Positions 1 to 11,074 of a stretch of DNA of 64,000 nucleotides are shown here, piece by piece (position 1 is the stretch's first letter; each line of letters opens with the position of its first letter). The notes beneath the pieces are model-generated. The model searched no databases, was not told where the DNA came from, and saw only the letters and a program-made list of their open reading frames with translations. Origin of the DNA: Cladosporium sp. IMV 00045 (taxonomy: Eukaryota > Ascomycota > Dothideomycetes > Cladosporiales > Cladosporiaceae); NCBI GenBank assembly GCA_001931905.2, contig MSJI02000489.1:1-64000 (forward strand), read 5' to 3'. The translations under genes were made by a program, and so were the position numbers.

Positions 1-977
1 CCAAGTAACAAGCGCTTCCTCCATTGAGGCACCTTGAACATGACACTCCATCCGGGTGCTGTGATGGCCTTCTCTGCAGAAAGGGTTGCCCGGATCTCGT
101 TATACTCTGTTTGAATCCAGTCTTCATTTGAACCGTTGTAGTGCAACTTTCGCAGAATCTTCATGCCTTCGTCGTCGCGGTCCTTCTCAATGAGGTATCG
201 GGGGCTCTCCGGAAGCCAGATCAATCCGACGAGAAGCAGTGCTGAAGGAATGATCTGGAAAGCCAGGGGAAAGCGCCATTGGAAAGAACTCGCATCCGAG
301 GTATGCCTCGATCCGTATCCGACCCAGGTAGAGACAATGAAGCCTATGCCAATCATCTGCTGCGTAAGACCGACAATCAAGCCTCTGATGCGTGGATGGG
401 CACACTCGGCCTGATAGACTGGGACCGACATGCTCATCAGACCGACAGCCCAGCCCGAGATGATTCTGCCGACTAGAATCATGGCAAGATTCATGGCAGC
501 ACATTGGAGGATGCCGCCAACGGTGGCGATGGCAGCACCTATTTGGACGGTTTTCTTCCTGCCGTATCTGTCCATGGTAAGTCCGCCCTACAACAGGGGA
601 AAACACAGTCAGTCTTCGCCTTTTGTCCGAAGGATGATACCAAGCCATTCAAGCTTACCATAAGAGAGCCAAAGACTGCGCCTCCGGAGAATGTGGAATT
701 GATGGCCCCTATGATAGCAGAGGTCTTCGTGGTGTTGAAGAAGTCGAGGAAATTCGGAGAGTCAATCACTAGAATATAATCAGTCCGGATGAGGTTGGTC
801 TATTGTATGGGCGTAGGACTGGCATACCATCGGTCATAACTCCACTGTCATATCCGAATAGGAAGGACCTGAACGGGGAGCGTCAGCATGGATTTCCATC
901 ATCGATCATCACCAAGACGATGGTACTCACCCTGTCGCCGCAAAAAGCGCGAGCAGGATATTGTAGAAGGCACCCAT
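1..977 (-). CDS. MFS sugar transporter, N-terminal part (runs off left edge)
   Basis: Membrane hexose-type transporter of the major facilitator superfamily. Exons on the minus strand read 977-931, 868-828, 768-660 and 587-1, giving about 261 residues before the window ends. All three introns are GT-AG and 59-72 nt, and the phases join cleanly. The spliced protein shows an FGYDSGV motif in TM1, a MDRYGRKKT loop between TM2 and TM3 and PESPRYLIEKDR after TM6, which are the standard signatures of the sugar porter family. The ATG at 977 gives a very short cytosolic N-terminus; a start further upstream in another exon cannot be excluded. The remaining six helices lie outside the window. Substrate cannot be told from this half. 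Confidence 0.9.
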
Positions 978-2366
978 ATCCTTGCGTCTTGGTAAAAGCG
1001 AGCGATGCGTTCGCGAGTCCAAGATAAATTTTGGCCAGTCAGTGTCGGACGGCTGGATAGCAATCCCTGAGGTGTGCGAAGGATCCGATGATTTCAACCA
1101 AGAAGGCCTTCGTGTAGAAAGCTTGGGTCGATGCGGTAGTAATGTATCCTCTCTCGCCTCTGAACTGCGAGCTCCAGTGGCTATATGAGCGCCCGCCACC
1201 CGAGGAGCAAGCAGCCGGCTAAAATATTGGAACTCTGGCTATTTCACATAAGCTGCAGCCCACCGCCTGGCGAGGCTTGGAAACAGTTGCATTGTTTGGA
1301 CGGAGTGATGGACAAGGCTGCGAGGAGGATGTGCAGCAAACATGACAAGATTCCACCAATGTCACTTCGACGAATCTTCCAAGCGAAGCGGGCTGCACCT
1401 GACCAGGCCAGCCCTAAATGCAAGCGAAATACGATGGTGTATAGGAAAAATGATCCCACGAGTGTGCTGGTCCCGAAGGATTGTCAGAAAGGCGAGACCG
1501 GCTCTTGCGGAGGACGGCGCTATGCGACAGCTCAATTTTTATGGCACCGCTCATCGTGATATAGGATTCCCGGTGTGATGGCCGTGGCGAAGATGGTGAG
1601 AATGAAGATCGACGCTCCAGATTCTCTGTGCTTCCTGTGCTTCTTCTTGCCACCCCACTTCCCCACGCGTGACTAGGGGCTAGCAGAACTTGTGCGTTAT
1701 CCGTGCATTTGTGCAATTATGACCAAGACTTCACTTCACGATGTCTGCTACCTGGGAATGGCTGGATGAACAGATAAGACAGACCATGTAAGTAGTTTAT
1801 ATGACCACAGAGTTTCAAATGCCATGGTATGGTCTTTGCAAAACCTGTGGCCGCCTTTAGAGCAATTTGACCATCGATGCAAAGTCTCATCCTGCAGGTA
1901 GAGAGCTAAGTCATTTTCCAGTACTTTTACCACGCATATGTGCTTCATGGGACCGAGGATTGCGGAGGTTGTCTTCTTTGGCTGAGCGACTCCGGTGTTG
2001 CCATTCTTTGAGGTCCCCGAAACATTAGGCCCAGTGTCCAGAAAGGACCTGCAAATTTTATACCTTACCCTGCGATTGTCAAAAGATGGATTCTCTGTGA
2101 GAATAGACCGCACTCGAACGCCAAATCGTGATTATACGGAAACTCATCGCTCATTCACACTGGCATTGGTGGTACTTCGGCTTGGTTCGACAAACCTGCT
2201 CTCTAAAGGCGTCTACGTTAAACATATTCACTCCCGCGGTCGCGAGAACACATTCACCACTCGCATTTTGGGGTTGAAATTTTTACACAAGCCCAACCAA
2301 ATCGCTGCCGCTTCCTATCGAGTCTTTCGTTCAGTGATCTGCAGGACAAGAGACTAAGTCTTCACC
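978..2366. other. Intergenic spacer, no gene supported
   Basis: Upstream region of two divergent genes. Open frames here (for example 1748-2113 minus) have no recognisable motif, no plausible splice partners and irregular composition. I see no RNA gene or repeat. Confidence 0.5.
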
Positions 2367-4053
2367 ATGGGTATTCAAGGGCTCACCCTTCGCCTGGTGA
2401 ATCGAGGACAATGGATCACTCTCTCGCAACAGCCCGAAACTCAATCTGGCGATTCCCAATCAGAAAATGCCCAGGAAGAGCCACCAACCGAGCATCAACA
2501 ACGCGCCATGGCAACAATTATCGACGGACCAAGCTTGGCTTATCACATATGTGGTGGATATCGCGAGGACCATATCGCAAACGGTGAAGCGGAATTGAAG
2601 CCATCTTATAGCGACATTGGAGTTCGCACTATCCAATTTCTGGAGGACTCGGAAGCTGTTGGCTTGCAGATGTAGGTAAACTTTCACGCTCGACGTTGAA
2701 TCACTTCGCTAATCTCAGCACAGTCATGCGGTGCTTTTCGATGGCGTGTTGCCATACACAAAGACTGAGACCAGAAAACAGCGGCTAGAGAGGACCATGA
2801 AGCAGCTCCAGTGTGAAAAGTATGACTCTAGCGTTGCATCAACGAAAGTTCCCAAGTCCAGGTTACCGGATCCCCCATTCCTGGTACCCGCAGTGCTGGA
2901 AGCGATCAGAAAAAGCAGATTTGGCAAGCTAGTGACTGTTGTCCCAGGCGAAGCTGACAGCTTCTGTGCAGACGAGGCAATTGCTTACGAGTGCAGCACT
3001 GGCAATATGGCAACTATCATCACTAACGACTCAGATCTTCTCATCCACGCCAGCGGAAAGCGAACGCGTATCATGTTACTGAGCGGACTTACTCGCACAG
3101 GCGGGCAATCTTCTCCTGCCAGAATAGAAGCAAACGTTTTCTTCCCAGCGCAGCTAGCAGCATTAGCTGGGGTGAGAAGCCTCGTCCCAGCTGCATACTA
3201 CATGAGCCTCGACAATCACCTCAGCTTTGATGCAGCTCTGGCCAAGGCCAGAAAGAACGATGTCGAGAACAATATTCGTTTCCTCAAATTCGAGAAAGAA
3301 CTTCAGAAGCCAGACTACAGCGTCTCGGAGTTTTCAAAACCTGTAAGAGAAGTATTACAGCGCATGGATCCACGAATCGCTGAGTTAGCACATCAGATCA
3401 TGCCGGGATTCCCGCGATCACCAAAGCAACCAGCAAACATCTACCTGGTACCATTAATTGAGGACGTCGGCAAGTTCTCAGCATGGATCACAGGGCAAGC
3501 AATCCGCGAAGTCGCTTACAGCATGATTCTCTCGGGCAGCCGCAGTTGCCAGTCCATTGCTGAACATACACGCCGTGGCACTTCCGTCTATGCTCGAGAC
3601 CACAAGATGAAGACGAAGTGGAAGACAGACTTGAGACAATATACCCAAATCCTCTCGGGCGTACGAAAGTACCTCCCGCAAAAGCGTGCCACTGCCGCAC
3701 AGCGGTTCAATTACACAGCCATGTACTACGTGATCGTATCACTGGCAGATCGCGGTCACGTTCTCTCTCAAGATGAGGTCCTCAGGATTCTTACCAAGGA
3801 CCACAATTCAAGAGAGGAGATTCACGCTGCTGCTATGGCTCAAGCTGCGATGTATTCGTTCCGCATTCTCAAGCAGCTGCTTGCCCTTGAGAAGGCTAGA
3901 AATGGCTTGGATGAAGACCTTGTCGAGATCGAAAGCCTGCTCGAGGAGATGCCTCCACTTGCAGAGCTCTTTGAGAAGTCCGCGGCAGACACGAAGAAGT
4001 TTTGGAGAGGGTTGGCGGAGGGTCTTGTGAACACAGTTGTTGAAGCGGATTAA
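2367..4053 (+). CDS. XPG/Asteroid-like nuclease-domain protein
   Basis: Two exons, 2367-2671 and 2724-4053, encode 544 residues; the 52-nt intron runs from GTAGGT to CACAG and joins Gln-Ile-His-Ala. The start MGIQGLT is the typical opening of the FEN1/XPG superfamily. Metal-site motifs follow in order: IIDGPSLAY near residue 50, LFDGVLP near 105, PGEADSFCADEA near 176 and TNDSDLLIHA near 205. The long C-terminal part has no recognised catalytic domain, which together with the overall length matches the Asteroid-type branch rather than Rad2, Exo1 or Fen1. Most acidic ligands are kept, so nuclease activity is possible, but Asteroid proteins are poorly characterised. It sits in tandem with Rad26; a shared DNA repair role is only suggestive. 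Confidence 0.8.
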
Positions 4054-4545
4054 AGAAATAAGAAGTGAGGGCTACATACACAAAATAGAGAACTCAAGGA
4101 GAGACCGTCGGAAGCTTTGGACGGTGGAAGTGCTGCGAATACCATCATCTCCGTCACAACAGTCTCACCTGTCGCTACGTCTGTATTGTCACATCATTCT
4201 GAGGTCTTTGTCAATTGTTGTGGAGTAGCAAAGACGATCTGACAGCGCTGGCTCAAGCTTTCGCGAAATCGGCCCTAGGCGCCTTCCCTGCGTCATCGGC
4301 TGTCTTCGCGATCGCATTTCATACATGTATTCACATGCTCACTCTGCTGCCTTCTCCGTTGCCTCACTCGAATGAGTCTTGTACCATACTGTGATAAATC
4401 AATACTCTCTCCACATTCGTACTGAAAAAATGCGCTCTGAATGATGCAATATTCGAACGACCTCGAAATTATCTGCGGCTGAACGATACAGTCGCACCTG
4501 ACTGGACGCACCTATCCGAGCCCAAGGCTTCTGAGCATCGCAACG
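4054..4545. other. Spacer between XPG-like gene and Rad26
   Basis: It should hold the 3' end of one gene and the promoter of the next. Nothing else is visible. Confidence 0.5.
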
Positions 4546-7500
4546 ATGACAGACTCGGGCGACCTCGAAGATACTTGCATGGAGGGGAATGAGGTCATTA
4601 CAAACGATGACCGCACCAACCAGCAATCTCCACGACCTGATGGCGATCCAACCTCCATCGAGAACGCCGCTGAGCAGCCGGAGACACAAAACGAAGAAGA
4701 GAAGGACGAGGCAACACAACTTGCTGAGCTTGCCACTGGCGTGCGCGATCAGGATGATTTAGAGCGTGACATTGGACGGCAAGCCGACAAGCTATTGTTG
4801 GAACAAGCAGACGAGCGCGACAAGAAACGCCTGGACAAGACCCAGAAAGATAAGGACAGGTTGGATGGACAAGTCCGGCGACTTGAGCAGAGACTCACTG
4901 AGTTTGGCAATCATGCTACGAAGCAGAAGCTCCGTGCCGAGGTTCAGCACTACAAGGTGCAGATCGAAGGCTTGGACAGAGACTTGGAGCAAATACAAAA
5001 GCGCATGGATGATAGACATCAAAATGGAGAAGAGGCGCAAGACGCCAACAATCTTCTTGAAGATGCGGGCAATAAGAGGATGCCAGGTGAAAGCCAACGC
5101 GAATACTTGATCCGAACAGGCAAGATCACGCCTTTCTCAAAGCTAGGAAGGCAATTGCTGAGGACTTCTTCGAGCCTTGGAGATGTGCTCATGGATGCAG
5201 AGGAAGAGGGCAATGAGGAAATGCCTGAAGAAGAAGAAGAGCCAGAGGAACCTGTACCTGAGCCCAGGTCACATCGCAATCTACTCGCGCCGGGATTTGA
5301 ACCAGAAGACACGACCGATGCTGCCGCCAACACAGATACGGATGCTGAGATTGCGCGTAGGCTACAAGAAGAGGAATTTGCATCTGAGCGACCCGCGAAG
5401 CGAAGGCGCTTGCAAAGTAGACGGCACGCTCGAGACTCGTCTGAGGCCCCCAGTCCTACCGGAGACGATTCTGACGCTGCATACGCGCCCGAAGAAGACA
5501 TCCGATCTGCCGGACAGGCTGGAGCATCAGATGAGTCAATGGATGGAGAGGCCGAGGGCGACTTCCCACTTGACACAGCTCCTCTGCCAAAACCGAAGGG
5601 TCGCAAAGGAAAGAAAGCGAAAGCAGTTCAAGATGCCACAACTCAGGAAGATCTAGCTGGTATAGATGATGGCAATGAGTCAGTCTACAAAAAGAGATTG
5701 AACAGCTGGGTCCAGAGACGAAGTCATGCTCGGCAACGACACAAGGAACAGCAAGCGTCTATGGAGCAGCAGGATACAGATGCTCAAGGTGTGAAAGAAG
5801 AGGAGTCAGAGGGTCGACTGGACAACGTTGCCGAGCACCAAGACGAATGGCACCTCCCTCATCCCACGCGGACCGACACAGTCTTCGAGGGTGGCTTCCA
5901 TATCCCTGGTGATATATACCCGGCCTTGTTTGACTACCAGAAGACAGGTGTTCAGTGGCTCTGGGAGCTTTATTCGCAGCAGGTAGGCGGCATCATCGGT
6001 GACGAGATGGGACTTGGTAAAACAGTACAAGTCATCTCGTTCCTCGCCGGTCTTCACTATTCGAAGAAGCTCACCAAGCCTATCATTGTTGTCTGTCCAG
6101 CAACTGTCATGCAGCAATGGGTCAACGAATTTCATCGCTGGTGGCCTCCGCTTCGCGTGTCGATCTTGCATACATCTGGAAGCGGCATGCTTGACGTGAG
6201 GCGCGAAGCAAGTTTTGAAGACGACCTGGAAGAGGTCGAGTACAACGGCGAAAAGAAGGCTACCAAGAGCAGCAAAGCAGCGAAACGCATAGTGGACAAG
6301 GTTGCACGCGATGGCCACGTTCTGGTGACCACGTATTCCGGTCTACAGACTTATGCCGACTTATTGGTCCCTACCGAGTGGGAGTACGCGGTCCTGGATG
6401 AAGGCCACAAGATTCGCAACCCAAACACCGCCATCACAATCTATTGCAAGGAGCTGCGCACGCACAACAGGCTAATTCTTTCCGGTACACCCATGCAGAA
6501 CAATCTAACCGAGCTCTGGTCGCTCTTCGATTTCATCTTTCCCATGCGTTTAGGCACGCTTGTCGATTTCCGCAACCAGTTTGAAATACCAATCAAGTTG
6601 GGTGGTTATGCCAACGCTTCAAATCTTCAAGTTGAGACTGCTATGAAGTGTGCGGAGACGCTGAAGGACGCAATCAGCCCATATCTTCTGCAGCGTTTCA
6701 AGATTGATGTTGCGGCTGATTTGCCAAAGAAGAGCGAACGAGTGCTTTTCTGCAAGTTGACAAAACTGCAGCTTGACACTTACCAGAGCTTCCTCAACTC
6801 GGAGGAGATGAGGTCTATTCTCGCAGGAAAGCGACAAGCCTTGTATGGCATTGACATCCTCCGCAAGATCTGCAACCACCCGGATCTGGTGGACCACAAG
6901 ACATTGTCGAAGCGAACCGGCTATGCCTACGGTAGCGGCGCAAAGAGCGGAAAGATGCAAGTAGTCAAAGCATTACTTGAGATCTGGAAGCGAAGTGGCC
7001 ACAAGACTCTTCTGTTCGCTCAGCACCGCATCATGCTCGACATATTGCAAGACTTTGTGAAAGATATGCCAGGCTTCCAATACCGGCGCATGGATGGCAA
7101 TACTTCAATCAAAGACCGCCAAGATCTCGTGGACGAGTTCAACAACAATCCAGACATACATGTCTTTCTACTCACAACGAAAGTTGGTGGACTGGGTGTC
7201 AATCTGACCGGCGCCAACCGAGTCATCATTTTCGACCCCGACTGGAACCCGTCGACTGATATACAGGCACGAGAGAGGGCATGGCGTCTCGGCCAAAAGC
7301 GCGAGGTGGAGATTTACCGCCTCATGACTGCCGGTACCATCGAAGAGAAGATCTACCACCGACAGATATTCAAGCAATTCCTGACCAACAAGATTCTGCG
7401 GGACCCCAAGCAAAGACAGACATTCCAGCTGAAAGATTTGCATGATCTTTTCACGCTTGGCAGCACTGAAGATGGCCAGACTGAGACTGGCAGTATCTTC

Positions 7501-8334
7501 AAAGGCACAGAAGTCCAGCTATCAGGCCCTGAAAAGCAAGACGAGAAGCAAGCAATGCCAACCCCTCCTGCGGAAGCGGACAAGAAGCAAGCGGGTACGG
7601 CAGAGATGACTTCGATCACGGGTATATCGCGCCAGGAGGATTATCGCGGTAATCCGGACGAAGAGAACGAGCCCGCTACGAACGGGGAAGGAAGCGACAA
7701 TCCGCAAAAAGAGGACCGCGTGCTCTCATCCATCTTTGCGCGCACTGGCGTCCACAGTGCTCTTGAACACGACGCCATCATCAACGGAGACAAGAGAAAG
7801 GTTCGTGCCGATCCTGAGATCATTGCTCGCGAAGCGAAACGTGTAGCCTCCCAGGCTGCTCGAGAGCTTCAGCGGTCGGCCGCGCTCGCTCGAACAATCC
7901 CAGCAGGTGTTCCGACTTGGACAGGTCAAGTAGGTTCCAGCGGAAGACCTGAGGAGCGCATGCCCGCGAGCCGTGGGCGTGGTGGTATGCGAGGTGGCAG
8001 GGGAGGAGCTGGCCCCAGCTCTGCGTCCGTCCTCGCCAATTTACAATCGAGACAGGGTAGTTCTGCTTCATCCAGTCGTGCGAGCACACCTGGCGGCCGT
8101 GGTAAGGATCAACCCAAGGGTAGAGACTTCCTTGTCATGATCCGTGACTTCTTGACTGCTCATGGTGGCTCGGCGCCGACGCAGATGCTTGTTGATCATT
8201 TCAATCGGTACTGTGGCACGGAGCAGCGGACGGCAGAGTTTAGGGAGATGCTCAAGGCGATTGCGACTTTGGAGAAGAGTAGTAGAGGAAGGGGGTCTTG
8301 GGTGCTGAAGGATGAATATAGGGCAGCGAGGTGA
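4546..8334 (+). CDS. rad26: Rad26/CSB-type SNF2 ATPase (transcription-coupled repair)
   Basis: Single exon, 1262 residues. SNF2 translocase motifs appear in order: GDEMGLGKTVQ (about 486), LDEGHKIRNP (about 617), LSGTPMQNNLTELW (about 645), KVGGLGVNLTGANRVI (about 882) and QARERAWRLGQKREVE (about 907). The N-terminus holds a coiled coil and a long acidic, basic and Ser-rich tract. After the helicase core come IEEKIYHRQIFKQ and FQLKDLHDLFTLG, then a C-terminal winged-helix-like segment with RGGMRGGRGG upstream of it. This layout is that of the ERCC6/CSB and yeast Rad26 branch, which removes or remodels RNA polymerase II stalled at DNA lesions in the nucleus. The first ATG in the frame is used. 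All core motifs are intact, so I expect a functional protein. Confidence 0.93.
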   Translation: MTDSGDLEDTCMEGNEVITNDDRTNQQSPRPDGDPTSIENAAEQPETQNEEEKDEATQLAELATGVRDQDDLERDIGRQADKLLLEQADERDKKRLDKTQKDKDRLDGQVRRLEQRLTEFGNHATKQKLRAEVQHYKVQIEGLDRDLEQIQKRMDDRHQNGEEAQDANNLLEDAGNKRMPGESQREYLIRTGKITPFSKLGRQLLRTSSSLGDVLMDAEEEGNEEMPEEEEEPEEPVPEPRSHRNLLAPGFEPEDTTDAAANTDTDAEIARRLQEEEFASERPAKRRRLQSRRHARDSSEAPSPTGDDSDAAYAPEEDIRSAGQAGASDESMDGEAEGDFPLDTAPLPKPKGRKGKKAKAVQDATTQEDLAGIDDGNESVYKKRLNSWVQRRSHARQRHKEQQASMEQQDTDAQGVKEEESEGRLDNVAEHQDEWHLPHPTRTDTVFEGGFHIPGDIYPALFDYQKTGVQWLWELYSQQVGGIIGDEMGLGKTVQVISFLAGLHYSKKLTKPIIVVCPATVMQQWVNEFHRWWPPLRVSILHTSGSGMLDVRREASFEDDLEEVEYNGEKKATKSSKAAKRIVDKVARDGHVLVTTYSGLQTYADLLVPTEWEYAVLDEGHKIRNPNTAITIYCKELRTHNRLILSGTPMQNNLTELWSLFDFIFPMRLGTLVDFRNQFEIPIKLGGYANASNLQVETAMKCAETLKDAISPYLLQRFKIDVAADLPKKSERVLFCKLTKLQLDTYQSFLNSEEMRSILAGKRQALYGIDILRKICNHPDLVDHKTLSKRTGYAYGSGAKSGKMQVVKALLEIWKRSGHKTLLFAQHRIMLDILQDFVKDMPGFQYRRMDGNTSIKDRQDLVDEFNNNPDIHVFLLTTKVGGLGVNLTGANRVIIFDPDWNPSTDIQARERAWRLGQKREVEIYRLMTAGTIEEKIYHRQIFKQFLTNKILRDPKQRQTFQLKDLHDLFTLGSTEDGQTETGSIFKGTEVQLSGPEKQDEKQAMPTPPAEADKKQAGTAEMTSITGISRQEDYRGNPDEENEPATNGEGSDNPQKEDRVLSSIFARTGVHSALEHDAIINGDKRKVRADPEIIAREAKRVASQAARELQRSAALARTIPAGVPTWTGQVGSSGRPEERMPASRGRGGMRGGRGGAGPSSASVLANLQSRQGSSASSSRASTPGGRGKDQPKGRDFLVMIRDFLTAHGGSAPTQMLVDHFNRYCGTEQRTAEFREMLKAIATLEKSSRGRGSWVLKDEYRAAR

Positions 8335-8605
8335 TGGTATTCAGATAATAATGCAATGTTCTACTATACAATCGTACTGCCTTATAATTTTTGTACAAGT
8401 TTATGCAGAGCCCACTGCCCATTGACTGGTAAGTGAGGTGAGCGGAAAACTCTCGGGCGGTATTCGGGTCAGCGTTCCTCCAGGCCTCCAAAGTTCTCTA
8501 ACATGTGAATGTCTGAATAAATAATTCCACCAGCCGACATATGTGATACAGATTCTGTTAGAGAAGCGCACGTCGATTGACGCCTGAGAGTCACCACCAC
8601 TACGG

Positions 8606-10858
8606 ATGCGGAGTTTAGTCAGTGCGTTCCATTTGCGCTCATTCATCCCACCACGGACACCGGCGCATCTCTGGCAACCTTCGCACTTGCGGATACAAAA
8701 CCAAAGGACCTTCACAACCTCAATCGCAAAGAGCGCAATAATGGCAGAGCAGGGGTCCGTGTCGCTGACGGCAGCTCCTGCTGCGGATCAGCTCGTTGAG
8801 CATGAGGGCAAGGTTTACACGACTATTCGTGAAGGACAAGCATACATCCTGGTCCCTCCCAAAGCGCGCACCGAACTGAACCCGCGTGTTGCCAAAGAGG
8901 CTTCCGAGAGCCAGAAGGTCTTTTACAACCCCATCCAGCAATTCAACCGCGATTTGAGCGTCCTTGCGATTCGTACTTATGGCAAAGATGTCTGCGCGAG
9001 AAGGAGGATGAAGATGGAGGGCGGCAAAAAGAAGACGAACAAGAAGCCAAATGGCAAGAAGGCAGACGCAGAGAATCCCACAAATGGCGCAGAAACCTCG
9101 GAACGAAAGGCTCAAGATGGGCAGAATGAGGATGCATCACTGAAACGGGAAAGGGAAGAAGATGGAGAGAGCGGAGGTCCTGCTAAAATGGTAAAGAGTG
9201 CGGATGGATCAAAGGTTCCGGCTGCAGGTGCTGAAGCTGCGCAGGAGGACACCAAAAGCGAACCTACTGGAGCCGACAAAATGGAAGTCGAGAAAGAGGC
9301 CGCCGCGCCCCAAGAGACGGCTGAGAACACAGCGATTAAGCAGACAGCCGATCAGTCCCAAACCGAACCGAAGCCATACCAACCACGCTTCCGCATATTG
9401 GATGCTCTCTCTGCCACAGGACTGCGAGCTTTACGTTACGCACAGGAGATTCCATTCGCGACTTCGATCGTTGGAAATGATATGGACCCCAAAGCCGTAG
9501 AGAGCATGGGAATGAACATCAAGCACAACCGCCTGGAATCCAAGATCACTGCAAACATTGGCAATGCGATTGGACACATGTACCATGTTGCATTTCCGCC
9601 CCCAGAATCTCATGGACCTGACCACGTATCTGCTAAGTACGACGTGATCGATCTTGACCCTTATGGTACGGCTGTACCGTTCATTGATGCGGCTCTGCAT
9701 GCTATTAACGATGGTGGCATGCTGTGTGTGACTTGCACGGACTCTGGTGTCTTTGCCTCCTGTGGCTACCCAGAGAAGACTTTCTCTTTGTACGGCGGCA
9801 TGCCCACTAAGGGCGCGCATTCACACGAAGGAGGTCTTCGATTGGTGCTTCACTCAATCGCCTCTGCTGCGGCCAAGCAAGGAATGGCTATTGAACCTTT
9901 GCTTTCTTTGAGCATCGATTTCTATCTCCGTGTCTTCGTGCGCGTGCGAAAGAGCCCAGCAGAGGTTAAGTTCCTGGCCGGGAAAACCATGCTTGCGTAC
10001 AACTGCGATTACGGATGTGGAGCTTGGACAACTCAATTTCTGGGTCGCAATACCAAACAGGCAGGGAAGGGCGATAACACCTTCTGGAAGTATTCCATCG
10101 CCCAGGCCCCAAGCGCAAACAGTCATTGCGACCATTGTGGCAACAAGAGCCACGTCGCTGGCCCTATGTGGGGCGGTCCCATCCACAACGCTGCTTTCAT
10201 TGAAAGAATTCTGAAAGACGTGGAGTCTGCCGACAAAGAGGTCTACGGCACGACAGATCGCATCGAGGGCATGCTCGACACAGCTCTCAACGAGATCTAT
10301 GTCACCAACTACGTTCCCGAAAAGGGTCCCACACATGAAGATATGATCCCCAAGACTCTGCCAGAACAAATCGACGAGTCACCTTTTTTCGTCATTCCCT
10401 CGGCTCTATCGAAGGTCATCCATGCCATAGCGCCTAGCGAAGCTGCTTTCAAGGGTGCGTTGCGTCATGCTGGCTACAGGGCAACGAGAAGCCATTGCAA
10501 GCCAGGCAGCATCAAGACCGAGGCCCCTTGGACTGCAATCTGGGAAATCATGCGAGAGTGGGTAAGGCAGAAGAGCCCCGTGAAAGAGGGCGCGATCAAG
10601 GAGAACATGCCCGGATGGAAAATCATGCAAGCCGCGCGGGAGCCCGAGAAACAATCCGAGCAAAGTGCCGGCTCTCCAGAGATTGTCACCGAGCACGTAG
10701 TCGACGAGCGTGCGGCCGAGTCTAGCAAGTCTGGCGACGTGAAGAAGATGAAGGTTGTGTTTGATGAGGCGCTGGGTAGGGACAAAAAGGGTAGGCGTCT
10801 TGTGAGGTACCAGCAAAACCCGAGGGAGAACTGGGGTCCCATGGCTCGCGCTAAGTGA
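8606..10858 (+). CDS. trm1: tRNA (guanine26-N2)-dimethyltransferase Trm1
   Basis: Single exon, 750 residues. Uses S-adenosylmethionine to dimethylate G26 of tRNAs. Visible motifs: the methyltransferase motif RILDALSATGLRALRYAQEI near residue 262, DLDPYGTAVPFIDAAL near 349, and a Cys cluster with NCDYGCGAW and HCDHCGNKSH that fits the Trm1 zinc site. The region of residues 130-250 is a charged, low-complexity insert. There are two in-frame starts. The ATG at 8606 adds a 45-residue Arg/Ser/Thr-rich leader without acidic residues that looks like a mitochondrial presequence. The ATG at 8741 begins MAEQGSVS and would give the nuclear or cytosolic form. Yeast TRM1 is known to make two forms this way. 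Confidence 0.95.
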   Translation: MRSLVSAFHLRSFIPPRTPAHLWQPSHLRIQNQRTFTTSIAKSAIMAEQGSVSLTAAPAADQLVEHEGKVYTTIREGQAYILVPPKARTELNPRVAKEASESQKVFYNPIQQFNRDLSVLAIRTYGKDVCARRRMKMEGGKKKTNKKPNGKKADAENPTNGAETSERKAQDGQNEDASLKREREEDGESGGPAKMVKSADGSKVPAAGAEAAQEDTKSEPTGADKMEVEKEAAAPQETAENTAIKQTADQSQTEPKPYQPRFRILDALSATGLRALRYAQEIPFATSIVGNDMDPKAVESMGMNIKHNRLESKITANIGNAIGHMYHVAFPPPESHGPDHVSAKYDVIDLDPYGTAVPFIDAALHAINDGGMLCVTCTDSGVFASCGYPEKTFSLYGGMPTKGAHSHEGGLRLVLHSIASAAAKQGMAIEPLLSLSIDFYLRVFVRVRKSPAEVKFLAGKTMLAYNCDYGCGAWTTQFLGRNTKQAGKGDNTFWKYSIAQAPSANSHCDHCGNKSHVAGPMWGGPIHNAAFIERILKDVESADKEVYGTTDRIEGMLDTALNEIYVTNYVPEKGPTHEDMIPKTLPEQIDESPFFVIPSALSKVIHAIAPSEAAFKGALRHAGYRATRSHCKPGSIKTEAPWTAIWEIMREWVRQKSPVKEGAIKENMPGWKIMQAAREPEKQSEQSAGSPEIVTEHVVDERAAESSKSGDVKKMKVVFDEALGRDKKGRRLVRYQQNPRENWGPMARAK

Positions 10859-10945
10859 GAAGAATACCTCCAATGTATCAGACCTCAAATTCACTTACAG
10901 ACTTCAAACTCTCGCTTGCAATTTGGGCTAGCTTCATTCGGCTAG

Positions 10946-10990
10946 CGCACTCCATGCTTGCTTCGCACTCCATGCTAGCTTCGCACTTGC
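10946..10990. repeat. Short imperfect tandem repeat downstream of trm1
   Basis: A unit of about 18 nt, cgcactccatgcttgctt with one variant position, is repeated twice and followed by a partial third copy. It lies just 3' of trm1 and probably within its 3' UTR or the short spacer before the kinase gene. Confidence 0.6.
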
Positions 10991-11074
10991 CTAATGCTTC
11001 CCTGTGAGCCAAAATTCGTTTTCATGATACAAACACTTACACCTGTCCTGTCTCATCCAAGTGAAGACGACACC

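Noticed and set aside
1748..2113. Open 121-codon minus-strand frame upstream of the XPG-like gene
   Set aside because: No family pattern, and it lies in the expected promoter region.
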